Notes under the pieces: model-generated
Seen by the model: only the letters and a program-made list of their open reading frames with translations
The model's database searches: none
Told to the model about the DNA's origin: nothing
NCBI GenBank assembly: GCA_025917655.1
Contig: CP084609.1
Location: forward strand, 1,178,001-1,242,000
Source: Chlorella sorokiniana
Lineage: Eukaryota; Chlorophyta; Trebouxiophyceae; Chlorellales; Chlorellaceae
Reading direction: 5' to 3'
Length of the DNA: 64,000 nt
In this document: positions 34,325 to 44,364 of the stretch, piece by piece
Numbering within the stretch: position 1 is the first letter of the stretch
Layout: each line of letters opens with the position of its first letter
Translations under genes and position numbers: made by a program

Positions 34325-36984
34325 TCAAGCTGCTGCGCCAGGCGCATGTGAGGGCGGCGCTGCTGCGGCGGGCGGCGGGGTGGCCACACGGATGCTGATG
34401 CGTACCGCCAGCCTGTCCCGCTGGAGGTACGCGCGGTCCAGGCGGTGCAGCTCCTCCAGTGGCATCATCCGCGTCTTGCTGCAGCACCGCCGCAGCGCAG
34501 GGGGTGGGTGTGGGAGGCGGGGAGGGCAACGCACGGGGGCTGCTGGCAGCACGAGCGCCGGGGCTGCACAGGAAGCCTTGTGCCGGCGAGCCCCCCAGGG
34601 AACTGCAGCAGGGCAGGCCAGCTACCCCCGACGCAGTGGCTGTGCAGAGGGGCGCCGAGGAGTGCACGCTGCTGCTTGCAGGCGTCACCGCGCCGCCGCT
34701 CACCCCCAGTTCTGCGTGGCGGCGTTGAAGGTGTCGCTGCCGCAGTCCACCACATAGTGCAGGCCGTCCTGCGCGCAGTGTGTGGGTGGCTCGGGGCGCG
34801 AGGCGGGGCAGCTGGGGGAGCGCAGCGCGTGTGTGGCACCCGCAGCTGCCCCCTGTGCACGCCCTAGGCCTCGCTTTCCACACAAGCAAGCAGGCAACCG
34901 TGTGCAACATGGCCCCACTCCGCCCCTACCACTCTCCACCCCTCCACGTACACTTGAAGCGAGCACTGCCACCACCCTAGCGCCCCCCCACACACACCTC
35001 CGCCTGGTCCAGGAACGTGAACTCGTAGTGAGCCAGCACCGAGGCAAGGCCCGCGCCCGCAGCCTGCGCGTGGTTGCACTCCAGGTAGGCTGCGGCGGCG
35101 GCGGGGGGGGCAGCAGGGGCAGGGGAGTGTGTGTGCGGTGACGGTGGTGTGGGCGGGAGCAATTCGACCCGTGTGGGACGGCAGGGGAGGGGGCCGTGAC
35201 GCGGTCGGCCGACAGGATACTGGGCAGGGGTGGGCGTGGTGGGCGGGCGCACGCATGAGGGGGGTGCTGGCAGGCAGGGCTCACCCGACAGGTGGGTGCC
35301 CCCCGCTCCGTCGTCGCCCCTGCAGCAGCAGCAGGCGGGGCGGCAGCATGGACTGCTCCTCAGGCTGGCAACCTTTGGGGCGTGGATACGCGATGCGAAA
35401 GAATGTGAAAACACGCTATGCACGGGGCTGCCGCAGCTGGGAGCGTGGGCCGCAAGTTCGCTCACCTCGGCCACAGCTTGAGCCGCCACTCAATGCCGCC
35501 AACCTGCGCAGGGGTAAGGCATGCAGCGCTGTTGCTGTAGGCGGGCGGGAATGCATCCGAGGAAGAGGCGGCCCCGCTGGCTCCCTCGCTTGCTGCAGTG
35601 CAGGCCCCTCCCCACATGGATGACCCCTGCACAGATGGTCCCGCACCGAGCCTCTTCTGACCCCCCCCACCCCGCTCGCCGCCGCACCTCCACCCACGGC
35701 GAGGTGATGCGCCCGCGCTGCTTGGAGAAGCAGGGCACCAGCCAGGTGAAGCCGCCCGCCGCCCCCGCCGCCCCCGCTTCACGCCGTGCACAGCGGGCGG
35801 CTCAAACGCGCCCGCGTGCACCGCCCCTGCCATCTTGCAGGCCAGCGCCGCCAGGCTGTCGCTGCTGCAGCGCGCCAGCTGCGCAGCCGACACCTGCTCC
35901 GACCAGAAAGGGCCCGCCGCTGCCAGGCGCCCCGCCAGCCGCGACAGGCACGCGTCGGCCAGCTGCACCAGGTGGCACCCCTCCGCCAGCTGCACCGTGC
36001 TGATCAGCTCAGGGATGCCGGCAGCCACGCAGGCGGCTGCGGCGCGGAGGGGGACAGGGAACGGCGGATGGGGAGGCGGGGCGGAGAGGCGGCAGCAGGT
36101 GGGCCGCTGGCAGGGGGCGGCGGTCTTGCCGGGCGGCGCCCCACGTTAGCGCCGTCGAGCAAAGCAGGAGAGCAGCGGGCCTGGCCAGGTGGTAAGCAAG
36201 CAGCCAGGCCTCCCCCAACCCCTGAAACCTGCGCGTAAGAAGGGGCTGTCCTCTCACCCTGCAGGTAGGCCTCGATCTTGCGCAGCAGCCCCGCGGCATC
36301 CAGCCGATGCGCCAGGCGTGCCACCGCCGCCAGCAGCGCGCCGTCGCCCGCGGCGTGCACAGCGCGCAGCGAGGCGAGGGTTGCGTGGTCGGGGAGTACA
36401 GGAAGCGCAGGAAGGCGGCCACAGGGGCCACGCTGCAGCCGGCAAAGGCCGAGGAGAGCTCCACCGGGGCCTGCAAGGCGGGCGGGAGCCGGGTGGGCGG
36501 GAAGCGGTGGGCGGGACATATGTGGCACGCTCCTCCTGTAATCTGGGCATGCCGCGCCTGCCACGCACCCCCACCCCCTCCACCCGCACCTGGCTGCCGC
36601 CAGGGGCGTCTGCCCCCCGAAGCCGCCCTCCGCCTGCGCCAGGAACAGCTGGCGCAGCACGGCCGCCTGCGCGGCCAGCACCTGCTGGTGCAGCGGCAGC
36701 CGCACGCCCTCCACGCAGGCGAAGCAGTCTGCCAGCTTCTCCAGGGCAGGGTCGGGCAAGTAGAAGAGCTGTGGGCAGGCGCAGTCCAGGGTGGCAAGGT
36801 CCACAGGCGGTGGCCTGTCGTCCTCGGCCTCAGAGGCCGGAAGCGCAGCGGCTGCAGCGTCGGGGCGGCCTGGGAAACGCCTGCTCTCGCGGGATGCTCG
36901 CCATCGCAGGCGCCTGACTAGCTCCATGGCGACAGCTGCTGCGCCCGTCGCTGCTGCAAGGAGCAGCGGCGAGTTGGGACTCAT
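34325..36984 (-). CDS. BTB-MATH domain protein (probable Cul3 adaptor)
   Basis: Start ATG 36982-36984 (MSPNSPLLLAAATG), followed by a basic/acidic linker. The BTB fold runs about 36770-36330: LFYLPDPALEKLADCFAC, RLPLHQQVLAAQAAVLRQLF, then VELSSAFAGCSVAPVAAFLR. A BACK-like helical stretch follows (AVARLAHRLDAAGLLRKIEA; QLAEGCHLVQLADACLSRL; WSEQVSAAQLARCSSDSL). The C-terminal MATH/TRAF domain is GGIEWRLKLWPRG (about 35490), YLECNHAQAAG, ASVLAHYEFTFLDQ (about 35020), then MMPLEELHRLDRAYLQRDRL (about 34470-34410). The stop is 34325-34327. BTB-MATH proteins couple substrates, bound by MATH, to Cul3 ubiquitin ligase. The order here is BTB then MATH, the reverse of land-plant BPM proteins. Several introns and likely one-base frame changes are present. 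Confidence 0.8.
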
Positions 36985-37068
36985 GGCTCCGAAACCTAGC
37001 CGGGCCGCTATAGCTCGACGATGAGTTTGTGCAGGCGTAGCTTGCAATTGCCGCGTGTCATGCAGCCA

Positions 37069-37278
37069 TCAGGGGGACCTGCACCTCCGTGTTGCGGTAC
37101 AGGTACTACTGCGATCCCTTGCTCCTCCAAAGACACAAAAGGCTTTAAGTGGCGGATCAGGGATGTAAGGATCGTAATCCAAAGTCCCCGGAGCTGGAAT
37201 GCGCCGGGCTCGTGATAACAGAAGTGTTCCTGCCGTGACGGTGGCGGAGTAGATGGCGGCAGGCCCCTCTATCTGCAT
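37069..37278 (-). CDS. Small hypothetical protein, possibly a first exon
   Basis: A 69-codon ORF starts at ATG 37276-37278 with MQIEGPAAIYSATVTAG and continues LLLSRARRIPAPG, DYDPYIPDPPLKAFCVFGG. The Pro/Asp-rich central part looks more protein-like than the shadows around it, but its C-terminal third is low-quality and no family is recognised. It lies 85 bp upstream of the BTB-MATH start on the same strand. It could be an independent small gene, or an upstream exon of that gene spliced before the in-frame stop. Confidence 0.3.
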   Translation of the reverse strand: MQIEGPAAIYSATVTAGTLLLSRARRIPAPGTLDYDPYIPDPPLKAFCVFGGARDRSSTCTATRRCRSP

Positions 37279-37296
37279 GGATGACGGTGTCCTGGG

Positions 37297-38253
37297 TCAT
37301 TCTGGCTTTGAGGCGGGGCCTCCGCCGCATAGCGCGCCATGGCAGGGATGTTGCATTCTGCTGTGCACACGCTTTCCGGGAGCATACGCGCACAGTGTGG
37401 AAATGCTTGGCCTGAGGCAGGCATCGTCATCTGGGCTCTGCCACCGCCATCTGCGTCCTGCCCCCTCGCCTGCCTGGGACACAGCAGAGGCTTGCTGATG
37501 CTCAGGTGCTGGCCCTTGGAGCTGGCGTAGCCGGCTTAGGTCAGCATCAAGTTGCAGCAGCAGCTCGAGCAAGCGGTGCAGCGAGGTCCACAAAGGCCGG
37601 GGTGGCGGCGTCAAGCAGCAGGCGCGCATTGAGTGCGTACTGTGCGCCGTCTTTGGGGGGGGGGGGACCGCGGCGGCGCAGGCTGCTGCAGCAGCAGACC
37701 GCGCTTTGTGGGGCAGAGCGTCAGCAGCCGCCCTTACGATCGGCACATCGCCCAGCACCGACAGGGGGACTGCCTCCAGTCGCAGCGCTGCCCTGATGTT
37801 TCTTCCCCGCAGTCAGATTACCGCAGGCCTGCCTGCCACGGCTCGCTCCCCGCTAGGATTCAGGCGGGCATGCACCTCGCAGCGGCACAGCGCTGCCAAA
37901 GCAGCGCCCTGCACATCCTCCAGCACCTCAGCGGGGCGGTGTCGTGCTGCAGCGCCAGCTCAGGATGAATTCCAGCGCAACCCAGGATGAATTCCAGCGC
38001 AACCATGCTGGCGAGGGCGCTTGCTGACAGCCGGGTGCAAGGCAGGGGACGGCAGCAGGCGCCGGAAGCGGCAAAGCTCTGGCCCCGCCCTCCATTGCAG
38101 CACTCCTGGAGCCATTTTCCAGCCTTCGGTTTCTTCTAAAGCAATATTTGCTGCTCTTATTGTGGGAAAGGCATGACGGGATGCATAACGCCTTCTCTGC
38201 TTCCTGAACGAAAGTGGCAAGGCGCTCGGGGCGAAGCATTGTGGAAGGAGCAA
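37297..38253 (-). pseudogene. Degenerate minus-strand coding remnant
   Basis: Pieces of plausible protein occur in changing frames: PERLATFVQEAEKALCIP (about 38220), MVALEFIL (about 38005), LEDVQGAALAALRCEVHARL (about 37930-37870), then VLGDVPIVRAAADALPHKAR (about 37755) and LNARLLLDAATPAFVDLAAL (about 37630-37570). They are interrupted by an in-frame TGA near 37815, a perfect 22-bp tandem duplication (37961-38004) and frame changes. The helix-rich pieces resemble a HEAT-like protein, but no family is recognised. Breaks here go beyond single-base losses, so true decay is more likely than elsewhere in the window. A fragment of a real gene with missed introns is the alternative. Confidence 0.35.
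37961..38004 (+). repeat. Perfect 22-bp tandem duplication
   Basis: Two adjacent identical copies of CAGGATGAATTCCAGCGCAA plus CC (37961-37982 and 37983-38004). Because 22 is not a multiple of three, the duplication shifts the minus-strand reading frame. Confidence 0.95.
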
Positions 38254-38589
38254 CAGAGGACCGCTTAGGTATTAATCAGGAAGCAGATATCAATGCGAGA
38301 TTCGCCAAATGGCTCTGGCCTCCGCTCCAAACAGTCCAGCGTGGCGCGGCAGTGCACTGCAGCAAAGAGGTGAACTTCCGGCTCCCCGTCGTGCAATGGT
38401 TTGCTCGAGGAACATCCCGAACATTGAGTAACATTCCAAAACCTTCTAACCGAGGCGGACTCGACTTCCTACGCTCCCGGTTGCTACTGGCGGGGCTCGT
38501 GACGCGCCTGTGTGGTCTGCACTTTGCGAGCATAGCTATCTTACAGTTATCCGTGCCTGGGAGTCTTGGGCGGCTATGCAGGCGATGAG

Positions 38590-41371
38590 GTTGCTGAAGG
38601 GGCCCTTGAGCAGCCTGCAGCCGCCCCTGGTGGCTTGGAACAGGCGTCGAATGCTGAGCAGGACCCCATAGCATTAGAGAGAAGGTGCGGCAAGAGCGCA
38701 GTGCTGCCGGCGTGGTGCAGGCCGTAGCGGCAGTGGCAGCCCACGACGCTATCGCTTGACGTTTTCCTGTTGGGCTGCCCTGGATAGCTCTGAGTGTTGA
38801 TCGTTGCCCAGTCTACCGCCCTGCATGTTCTGACCGAGCTGTGTTGCCTGCAGGAACCGCGGCAAGGGGCAGTATGGGTGCACCCACTACCGCCGCCGCG
38901 TGCGCTTCATCACCCCCTGTTGCGGCGAGGAGTTTTGGTGCAGGCACTGCCACAACAAGGCCAAAGACACGGACGAGCCGGTGGGAGAGGGTCCCGTGTG
39001 GGAGGGGGAAGGGCTTTTCTGCCGGCTTGCCGCTACATCTGGTCGCGCGCCCCCGTGCCGCCTGCGCAGCCCTCGCTGCCGCCCGAGTGTCGCTAGAGAG
39101 CCCATTCTCATTGGGGCACGTGTGCGCTGCGTTGCCGAGCGCAGGATTGGCAGAAGAAGCACGAGCTGGACCGCAGGGCGATAACGGAGGTGCTGTGTGC
39201 GCTGTGCAACACACGCCAGCCCGTGGGCACTACCTGCACAGCATGCGGCGTCGAGTTTGGTGCGCGCCTGCCGGCCCGCCACCGCTGACCGCTGCTCGTG
39301 CTGGCATACGGGGCTGGCCGCCCAGCGCATCTGGCATGGCATCTGCCTGCTGCAGCTATGCGCCTGCTGCTGCTGCTGTTGATTGGCGCGGCCTGCTAAC
39401 ACCCTTGCCGCCGCCGCCCCCCCCAGGTGCCTACTCCTGCCTCAAGTGCCGCTTCTTTGACGACGACCTCGACAAGCAGCCCTACCACTGCGACCAAGTG
39501 GGCAGGGTGTGGGTGTGGGTGTGGGTGTGGGTGTGCAAGTGGGTTGCGCATGACGGTGAATGGAAGAGACATCCAGAGGCGTGCAGCGTTTTTTGGTTCA
39601 GGGCCTGGAGGGGTGCAGGCCGCCGCCGCATATGTGCGTGCAGCAATCCAGCGTGGGTGTGCGGGAGGCTTGACTGGCGCGCCCGCCCCACCCCCGCCCC
39701 GCGCGTTGCGCAGTGCGGCATCTGCCGCATCGGCGGGCGCCACAACTACTTCCACTGCGACACCTGCGGCTCCTGCTACGCTATGGCGCTCAAGGTGGGG
39801 GTGGCGTGGGCGTGCACGTGTGGGTGGGCGTGTGGGTGGGTGGGGGCGGGTTTCTGAGTGCGTTCTCAGTGTTTTGGCCCTTCCCCCTGGCCTTGGCGTT
39901 TGGGGTGGGCGGTGGGGGCGCGTGGGCCGGGGCCTGGGCCATGTTACGGCGGAGAGCAGCACATGTCTGCCGCACGCTGCCCGCGGTGGACCTTCATTGG
40001 CCTCGGCTCCATCTGGCAGGGATCAGTCCCCCCCCCTTCCCCCTCCAACGACACCAAGCGCCACCCACCCGCCGCAGGGCAACCACCAGTGTGTGGAGCG
40101 CGCCATGCACCAGAACTGCCCCATCTGCTTCGAGTTCCTGTTTGAGAGCGTGGACCCCACCACGGTGCTGCGCTGCGGGCACACGATACACACGCAATGC
40201 GTGCGGGTGAGCGCCGCCGCCCAGTGCCGCCCGCCGCGGCCCGCCCTCGCATGCTGCTGCTGCTGCTCTTGCTGCTGCTGCTGCTGCGACGCTGGCCCTG
40301 CCTGGCCTGCGTCGACACCTCCCCCTTCCCCTCGGACACTATGTGCATCACGCTTGCTTCGCCTCACAGCAGCCTGCGCCACCAGCGCGTGTCTGGCGCC
40401 ACCTGGCTCGATGAGCACCCATGCATGCCCGCCTGCTCTCCCCCTCTCACAGGAGCTGGAGGCGAGCCACAACGCGGTGTGCCCCTCCTGCCCCATCTGC
40501 AAGAAGTCGTTGGGCGACTACTCGGCGCACTGGCGGGACATAGACGCGCGCATCGCGGTGCTGCCCGTACCGCCAGAGTACCGCGGCTGGCGGGCCGACA
40601 TCCTCTGCAACGACTGCTCGTGTGCAGGGGCGGGGCGGCAGCATGGCCCCTGTTCCGTGGGGGTGCTGCACCTCCAGCGCAGCTGCCTGCCAGCGGTGCG
40701 TGCCGGGCCGGCAGACAGGTGCCTGCCAGGCTGGCAGGCGTGCGCAACTGGGGCTGGCCGCCCAGAAGCACCCAGCAGCCCGCCCCGCCCAACCCCGCCC
40801 CGCAGGCGCAGCAGCGTGGTGCCCTTCCACCTCCTGGGCCTCAAGTGCGCCTCCTGCGGCTCCTACAACACACGCCGCATGGGCCTGCACTCGGCAGACG
40901 GCTCGCCGCTGGAAAACGCGGGCGCGGCTGGGCCGGCCGCCAGGCGCGGGCGGCGGCGGCGGCGGCGCGGCCATGGCGGCCGGCGGGCTGGTGCCCGACT
41001 TGCTGCATGCGCTGTTTGGGGCACAGCCGGAAGGCGCGGACGATGTGGAGGGCGGCGAGGAGGAGGAGGAAGAGGACGAGGAGTGGGAGGAGGCGGTGGG
41101 TAGCTGCTGCCTGCTCGGCTTCGCTTGCTTCAGGCATCCCCGCCGCGCAGCTCTCAGTCCGAGCGCCGTCTTTCTTTGGCCTGCTCACTTTGCTCGGTGC
41201 CGCGCGCAGGACGAGTGGGTGACTGACGACGAGGAGGGAGAGGAGGAGGAGGAGGAGGAGGAAGAGCTGCAGCAGCAGGCAGCTGGCGGCGACGGCCAGC
41301 CAGCCGCGGCGTCAGGCGGCGGAGGGGAGGCGGAGCGGGGAGGCGCGGCAGGGCCGGGTGGCACACAATAG
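38590..41371 (+). CDS. RCHY1: CHY/CTCHY/RING zinc-finger E3 ubiquitin ligase
   Basis: These ligases (RCHY1/Pirh2 in animals, CHYR/MIEL1 in plants) bind zinc through three modules and ubiquitinate nuclear targets. An acidic exon (GDEVAEGALEQPAAAPGGLE, ending about 38689) splices in phase to 38854. The CHY finger is YGCTHYRRRVRFITPCCGE, FWCRHCHN, CALCNTRQPV and CTACGVEF (about 38870-39255). CTCHY is YSCLKCRFFDDD, YHCDQ, CGICRIGGRHNYFHCDTCG (about 39425-39790). The RING is NCPICFEFLFES, VLRCGHTIHTQCV and CPSCPICKKSL (about 40115-40510). A zinc-ribbon tail is ILCNDCS, then LLGLKCASCGSYNTRR. The protein ends in a Gly-rich then Glu/Asp-rich tail, stop 41371. The initiating ATG is not identified, because an in-frame stop at about 38533 means another exon lies upstream. 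A frame change lies near 40915. Confidence 0.93.
39507..39538 (+). repeat. GTGTGG microsatellite
   Basis: About five copies of GTGTGG occur right after the exon ending YHCDQ in the CHY-RING gene, i.e. at the start of its intron. The 5' splice site is embedded in or next to the repeat. Confidence 0.8.
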
Positions 41372-41505
41372 GGGTCTGCTCTGCTGAATACCTGCACGGC
41401 CATGTATATGTTGCCCTTCACAGTACTTGCTGGCCCCTTGAATCTTTTCCACTGCATTCAGCTTGTTGCGACTTCCTACCCTGCCTTCAGCAATATGGAA
41501 CCTGT

Positions 41506-41510
41506 TTACA
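41506..41510 (-). terminator. Putative TGTAA polyadenylation signal of EAF6
   Basis: TTACA on the plus strand reads TGTAA on the minus strand, about 97 bp past the EAF6 stop, in the 235-bp convergent gap with the CHY-RING gene. Confidence 0.4.
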
Positions 41511-41606
41511 GTGACCGCTGCGCAGCGAAAAGTGCACCAGCAGTACACCGTGTGTCAGACCGTTGCAGCGGGAGTGCATGCCTGCAGGCGGTTTCAAGTG
41601 TCAAAG

Positions 41607-42440
41607 TCAAGGAGTCATTGGGTGTGCAGTGCGGGTGGTTGGGGCAAAATTGAGTGCGGAGAAGGCAAAGTGAAGCGAGCTGAAAGCCAAGTGTGGAAGC
41701 AAAGAACGTGTGAAGAAAGAGCGGAGCTCAGTATCTCCGCTGGGCGGCGGCGCCTGCGCCACCGCCCGCGCCGGCAGGGGCGCTGCGCCGCCAGCGAGGT
41801 ACGGCCCCGCGTCCGTCGGCGTGTTCTGAGCCTCTTGCGTCTGCGGACGGGAAATTGGACGGCACAGAGTGGTCGCGACACATGGTCCCGACTTTCCATG
41901 CACCACTGCATCAAGCTGGGTGTGCACGCCAGGAGCAAGAGCAATCCCCAGCTGCATGCCCAGCAGCGCGGCGGCGCACCCCGGCGACGTGATGGAGGAG
42001 AGCGAGAACACGCGGTCCTCCAGCCGGAACTGGCGGTTCTTGTTCTTGGCCTGAGCGCTCTTAGACGTCAGAAACTCGCTGAAGCCCTGCGTACGTTGGG
42101 AGGAGAGCGTAGGATGGTGTGAACACAAAGGTCGCAGTGGGGCCAGCGGCGACGCTCGACGCAAGGAGGCCCAGGGCTGGGCCCGCACCTTGACGACGTT
42201 GCCGAAGTTTGTGCAGTCTGCTGTGAAGTAGATGGACTCCAGTTCGTATATCTGGAGGCGAGAGGCGCGGGAGCAGGAAAAGTTCAACTCTGCGGGACCT
42301 TTTCGGGGCTCCTGCGGCTGTCGCCAGGCGTTTACACGTACCTGCTTCTCTAGCTTCGCAATATCCCCAGCGATTACCTCCCGCCGCTGTGCAAACGCCT
42401 CTAACGCTGCACTCCCAGTTTGGCCAGCCCCAGTGGACAT
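41607..42440 (-). CDS. EAF6: EAF6 homologue, histone acetyltransferase complex subunit
   Basis: EAF6 is a small coiled-coil subunit of NuA4/MOZ-type acetyltransferase complexes. Start ATG 42438-42440 (MSTGAGQTGSAAL). The conserved core is split over three exons: AFAQRREVIAGDIAKLEKQ (about 42405-42342), IYELESIYFTADCTNFGNVV (about 42250-42192), and GFSEFLTSKSAQAKNKN then EDRVFSLSSITSPG (about 42085-41990). The LEKQ-YELE junction and the EDR-FSLSS block are the family marks. The C-terminal part is doubtful. The frame runs open to 41607, but the stretch 41975-41830 may be an intron, with EAQNTPTDAGPYLAGG and a Pro/Ala tail as the last exon. The gene is convergent with the CHY-RING gene and downstream of the coiled-coil genes on the same strand. 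Confidence 0.87.
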   Translation of the reverse strand: MSTGAGQTGSAALEAFAQRREVIAGDIAKLEKQVRVNAWRQPQEPRKGPAELNFSCSRASRLQIYELESIYFTADCTNFGNVVKVRAQPWASLRRASPLAPLRPLCSHHPTLSSQRTQGFSEFLTSKSAQAKNKNRQFRLEDRVFSLSSITSPGCAAALLGMQLGIALAPGVHTQLDAVVHGKSGPCVATTLCRPISRPQTQEAQNTPTDAGPYLAGGAAPLPARAVAQAPPPSGDTELRSFFTRSLLPHLAFSSLHFAFSALNFAPTTRTAHPMTP

Positions 42441-42917
42441 ATCGGCAAACAGAACGAAACAAGTTTGCTGCTGCTACACATGCAGGCATGCCAGGGGTGT
42501 GCGCGCCCTGCAGAAGAATCAGTCCGCCCATGCACCGCCAGCGCAGGCGACAGCCCAGGCATGCCCCGACCAGCCTGACTCATGGCTGCATGGGTATCTG
42601 CTGCCCTTCGCAGCAAACCGTGTCTGCAGCACTGTGATTTCCAGCTTACAGTGTTTGAAGCAACGCCTTGCGCTCGCAGAGGGCCGCCAGGTGGCGAGCG
42701 CTGCGCAGCCAGGGCTTTGCTGCCTGATAACATGTGGAACAGACTCATGGCAGCAGCAACACGCGCAGTGCGGTGAAAAAGCGGTGAAAAAACGCAAACT
42801 CAAACTTGCGGCGTGCAGATGTAAAAGTGCTGGTTCCTGCCTGCCTCTGCGGCAGGCCGCGTCGTGCGTTGTCGGGCGGCCGGCGGGGTGCACGGGTGCA
42901 CCCGTCGAACCAACTTT

Positions 42918-44203
42918 TCAGTTTTCGCCCACCACCTCCCCTTCCTCCAGCGCCTGGCCGCCCTCCAGCCCATGCTCCTTGGTGGGCGCCGCACGCTCCC
43001 CACGGTCCAGATCGCCAGCGGAGGGGCGGGGCGAGAACCAGGAATGGTCCATCAGAGCGGCCACGCGCTCCGCTGCCACAGCGCTTGGCACAGGGGCTGC
43101 GGCGGCGCCGCCACGTCCCGGGCTGGCCAGCGCCGCCAGCTGCTCCGGCGCCAGGGAGGAAGGCTGGCGGCCCGTCGCGCCCGCCGCGCCCGCAATTGCG
43201 GCTGCGGCTGCAGCGCGTGCGGCCGCGGAGTGCCGCTCCAGCGCCGCGGACGCATCCGCCACCACGGCCGCCAGGGCAGACTGGCGCTGCAGCAGCTCGT
43301 CTTGCGCGTCGCAGCAGGGCGCGCACCGCGGCGTGGATGCCTTCCTCCAGGCGGCACAGCCGCTCCACAGCGCCCTCCTCCCCCCTCCTCGGCCGCCGCC
43401 AGCGCCGGGCGGCGGCGGTGGCCGCCTGAAGAGCTGCCTGCCGCGCCTGCAGGGCAGCCCCCGGCCCTCCTCGTCATCGGCCCTGCACCGCCGGGCGCAA
43501 CGTGTATCCAAACACATCAGCAGACAGCATCAGCGGAAGCAAGCGATGCGGGCAGGACAGCGAGAAGCATGGCTGCACGTGTGTGGAGGTGGGGACGCAC
43601 AGGCAGCGCGACGGTCGCCCCAAGGCGAGGCTGCAGCCGTGGCCATTCGACACCACTCCCGCACCTTGCCAGCTCAGCCTCGGCCTCCTGCCTGGCCTGC
43701 AGCGCGGCCTCCATGCCGCCCTGGGCCTCATCCACCGCCGCCTGCCGCCCCCGCACCGCCGCCACCAGCTCCGCGTGCGTCGCCTTGAGCGCGTCAGCCT
43801 CGCCCGCCGCGCAGCGCACGGCGGCCCGCGCCGCCGCCACGGCCTCGTGAGCCGCCGCCAGGCGGCCGCGCACCGCCGCAACCGCCTCCTCGGCCGCCGC
43901 CAGCTCCCTCTGCTCGTCTTCCCGCGCCCCTTGCGGCGCCCCCGCCCCGCCCTGCGCAGCTGCAGATGCGGCGGCGGCGGCGGTGGCATCCAGCGCCGCC
44001 AGCAGCTCCTGCACCTCGAGGGCGCTCTGCTCCAGGGCGGCCTCCAGCGCCGCCTGCTGCTCGCGCTGTCGCGCCGAGCTGGGCAGCGACAGGGCGCCGC
44101 CGCCTGCGCCACCGGCGCCTGCACGGGCAGAGGGCCGGGAGGGAGCCTCGCACCGGTCCCAGCAGCCCAGCAGCAGCAGCAGCAGCAGGGCCACAGCTGC
44201 CAT
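42918..44203 (-). CDS. Ala-rich coiled-coil protein with N-terminal signal/anchor
   Basis: Start ATG 44201-44203 gives MAAVALLLLLLLGCWDRCEA, a signal peptide or anchor. A long heptad-like Ala/Glu/Arg coiled coil follows: QQAALEAALEQSALEVQELL, EEAVAAVRGRLAAAHEAVAA and AALQARQEAEAELARC (to about 43665). After an intron, GAVERLCRLEEGIHAAVRAL and DELLQRQSALAAVVADAS lead to LAPEQLAALASPGR, MDHSWFSPRPSAGDLDRGE and the acidic end LEEGEVVGEN at 42918. Frames change between about 43500 and 43310, in line with lost bases. I treat it as separate from the upstream coiled-coil gene because that one has a clean stop at 44365. A single larger gene is possible. The function is unknown. Confidence 0.5.
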
Positions 44204-44364
44204 GCACCAGCTGCCCAAACCCTGGCACAGGCTGGGCGGAGGGCCGGCACCCCGCCATCAGGCAGGCATGCAGGCTGCAAAAACAACCATCTCAAGCAAG
44301 TGAGAAAACCAGCATTGACAGAGTCCCCGCACCAACAGGGTGTCTGTGTCGAGTTGGAAATCAA

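Noticed and set aside
38214-38588. 124-codon plus-strand ORF upstream of the CHY-RING gene
   Set aside because: It has no domain-like segment and no clear splice join to the acidic first exon, so it was not accepted as the missing 5' exon.
42232-43788. 518-codon plus-strand ORF, the longest of several antisense ORFs over the coiled-coil/EAF6 region
   Set aside because: It lies opposite real minus-strand exons, crosses their introns, and its Ser/Pro/Ala/Arg composition is what GC-rich antisense of Ala/Glu coiled coil gives.
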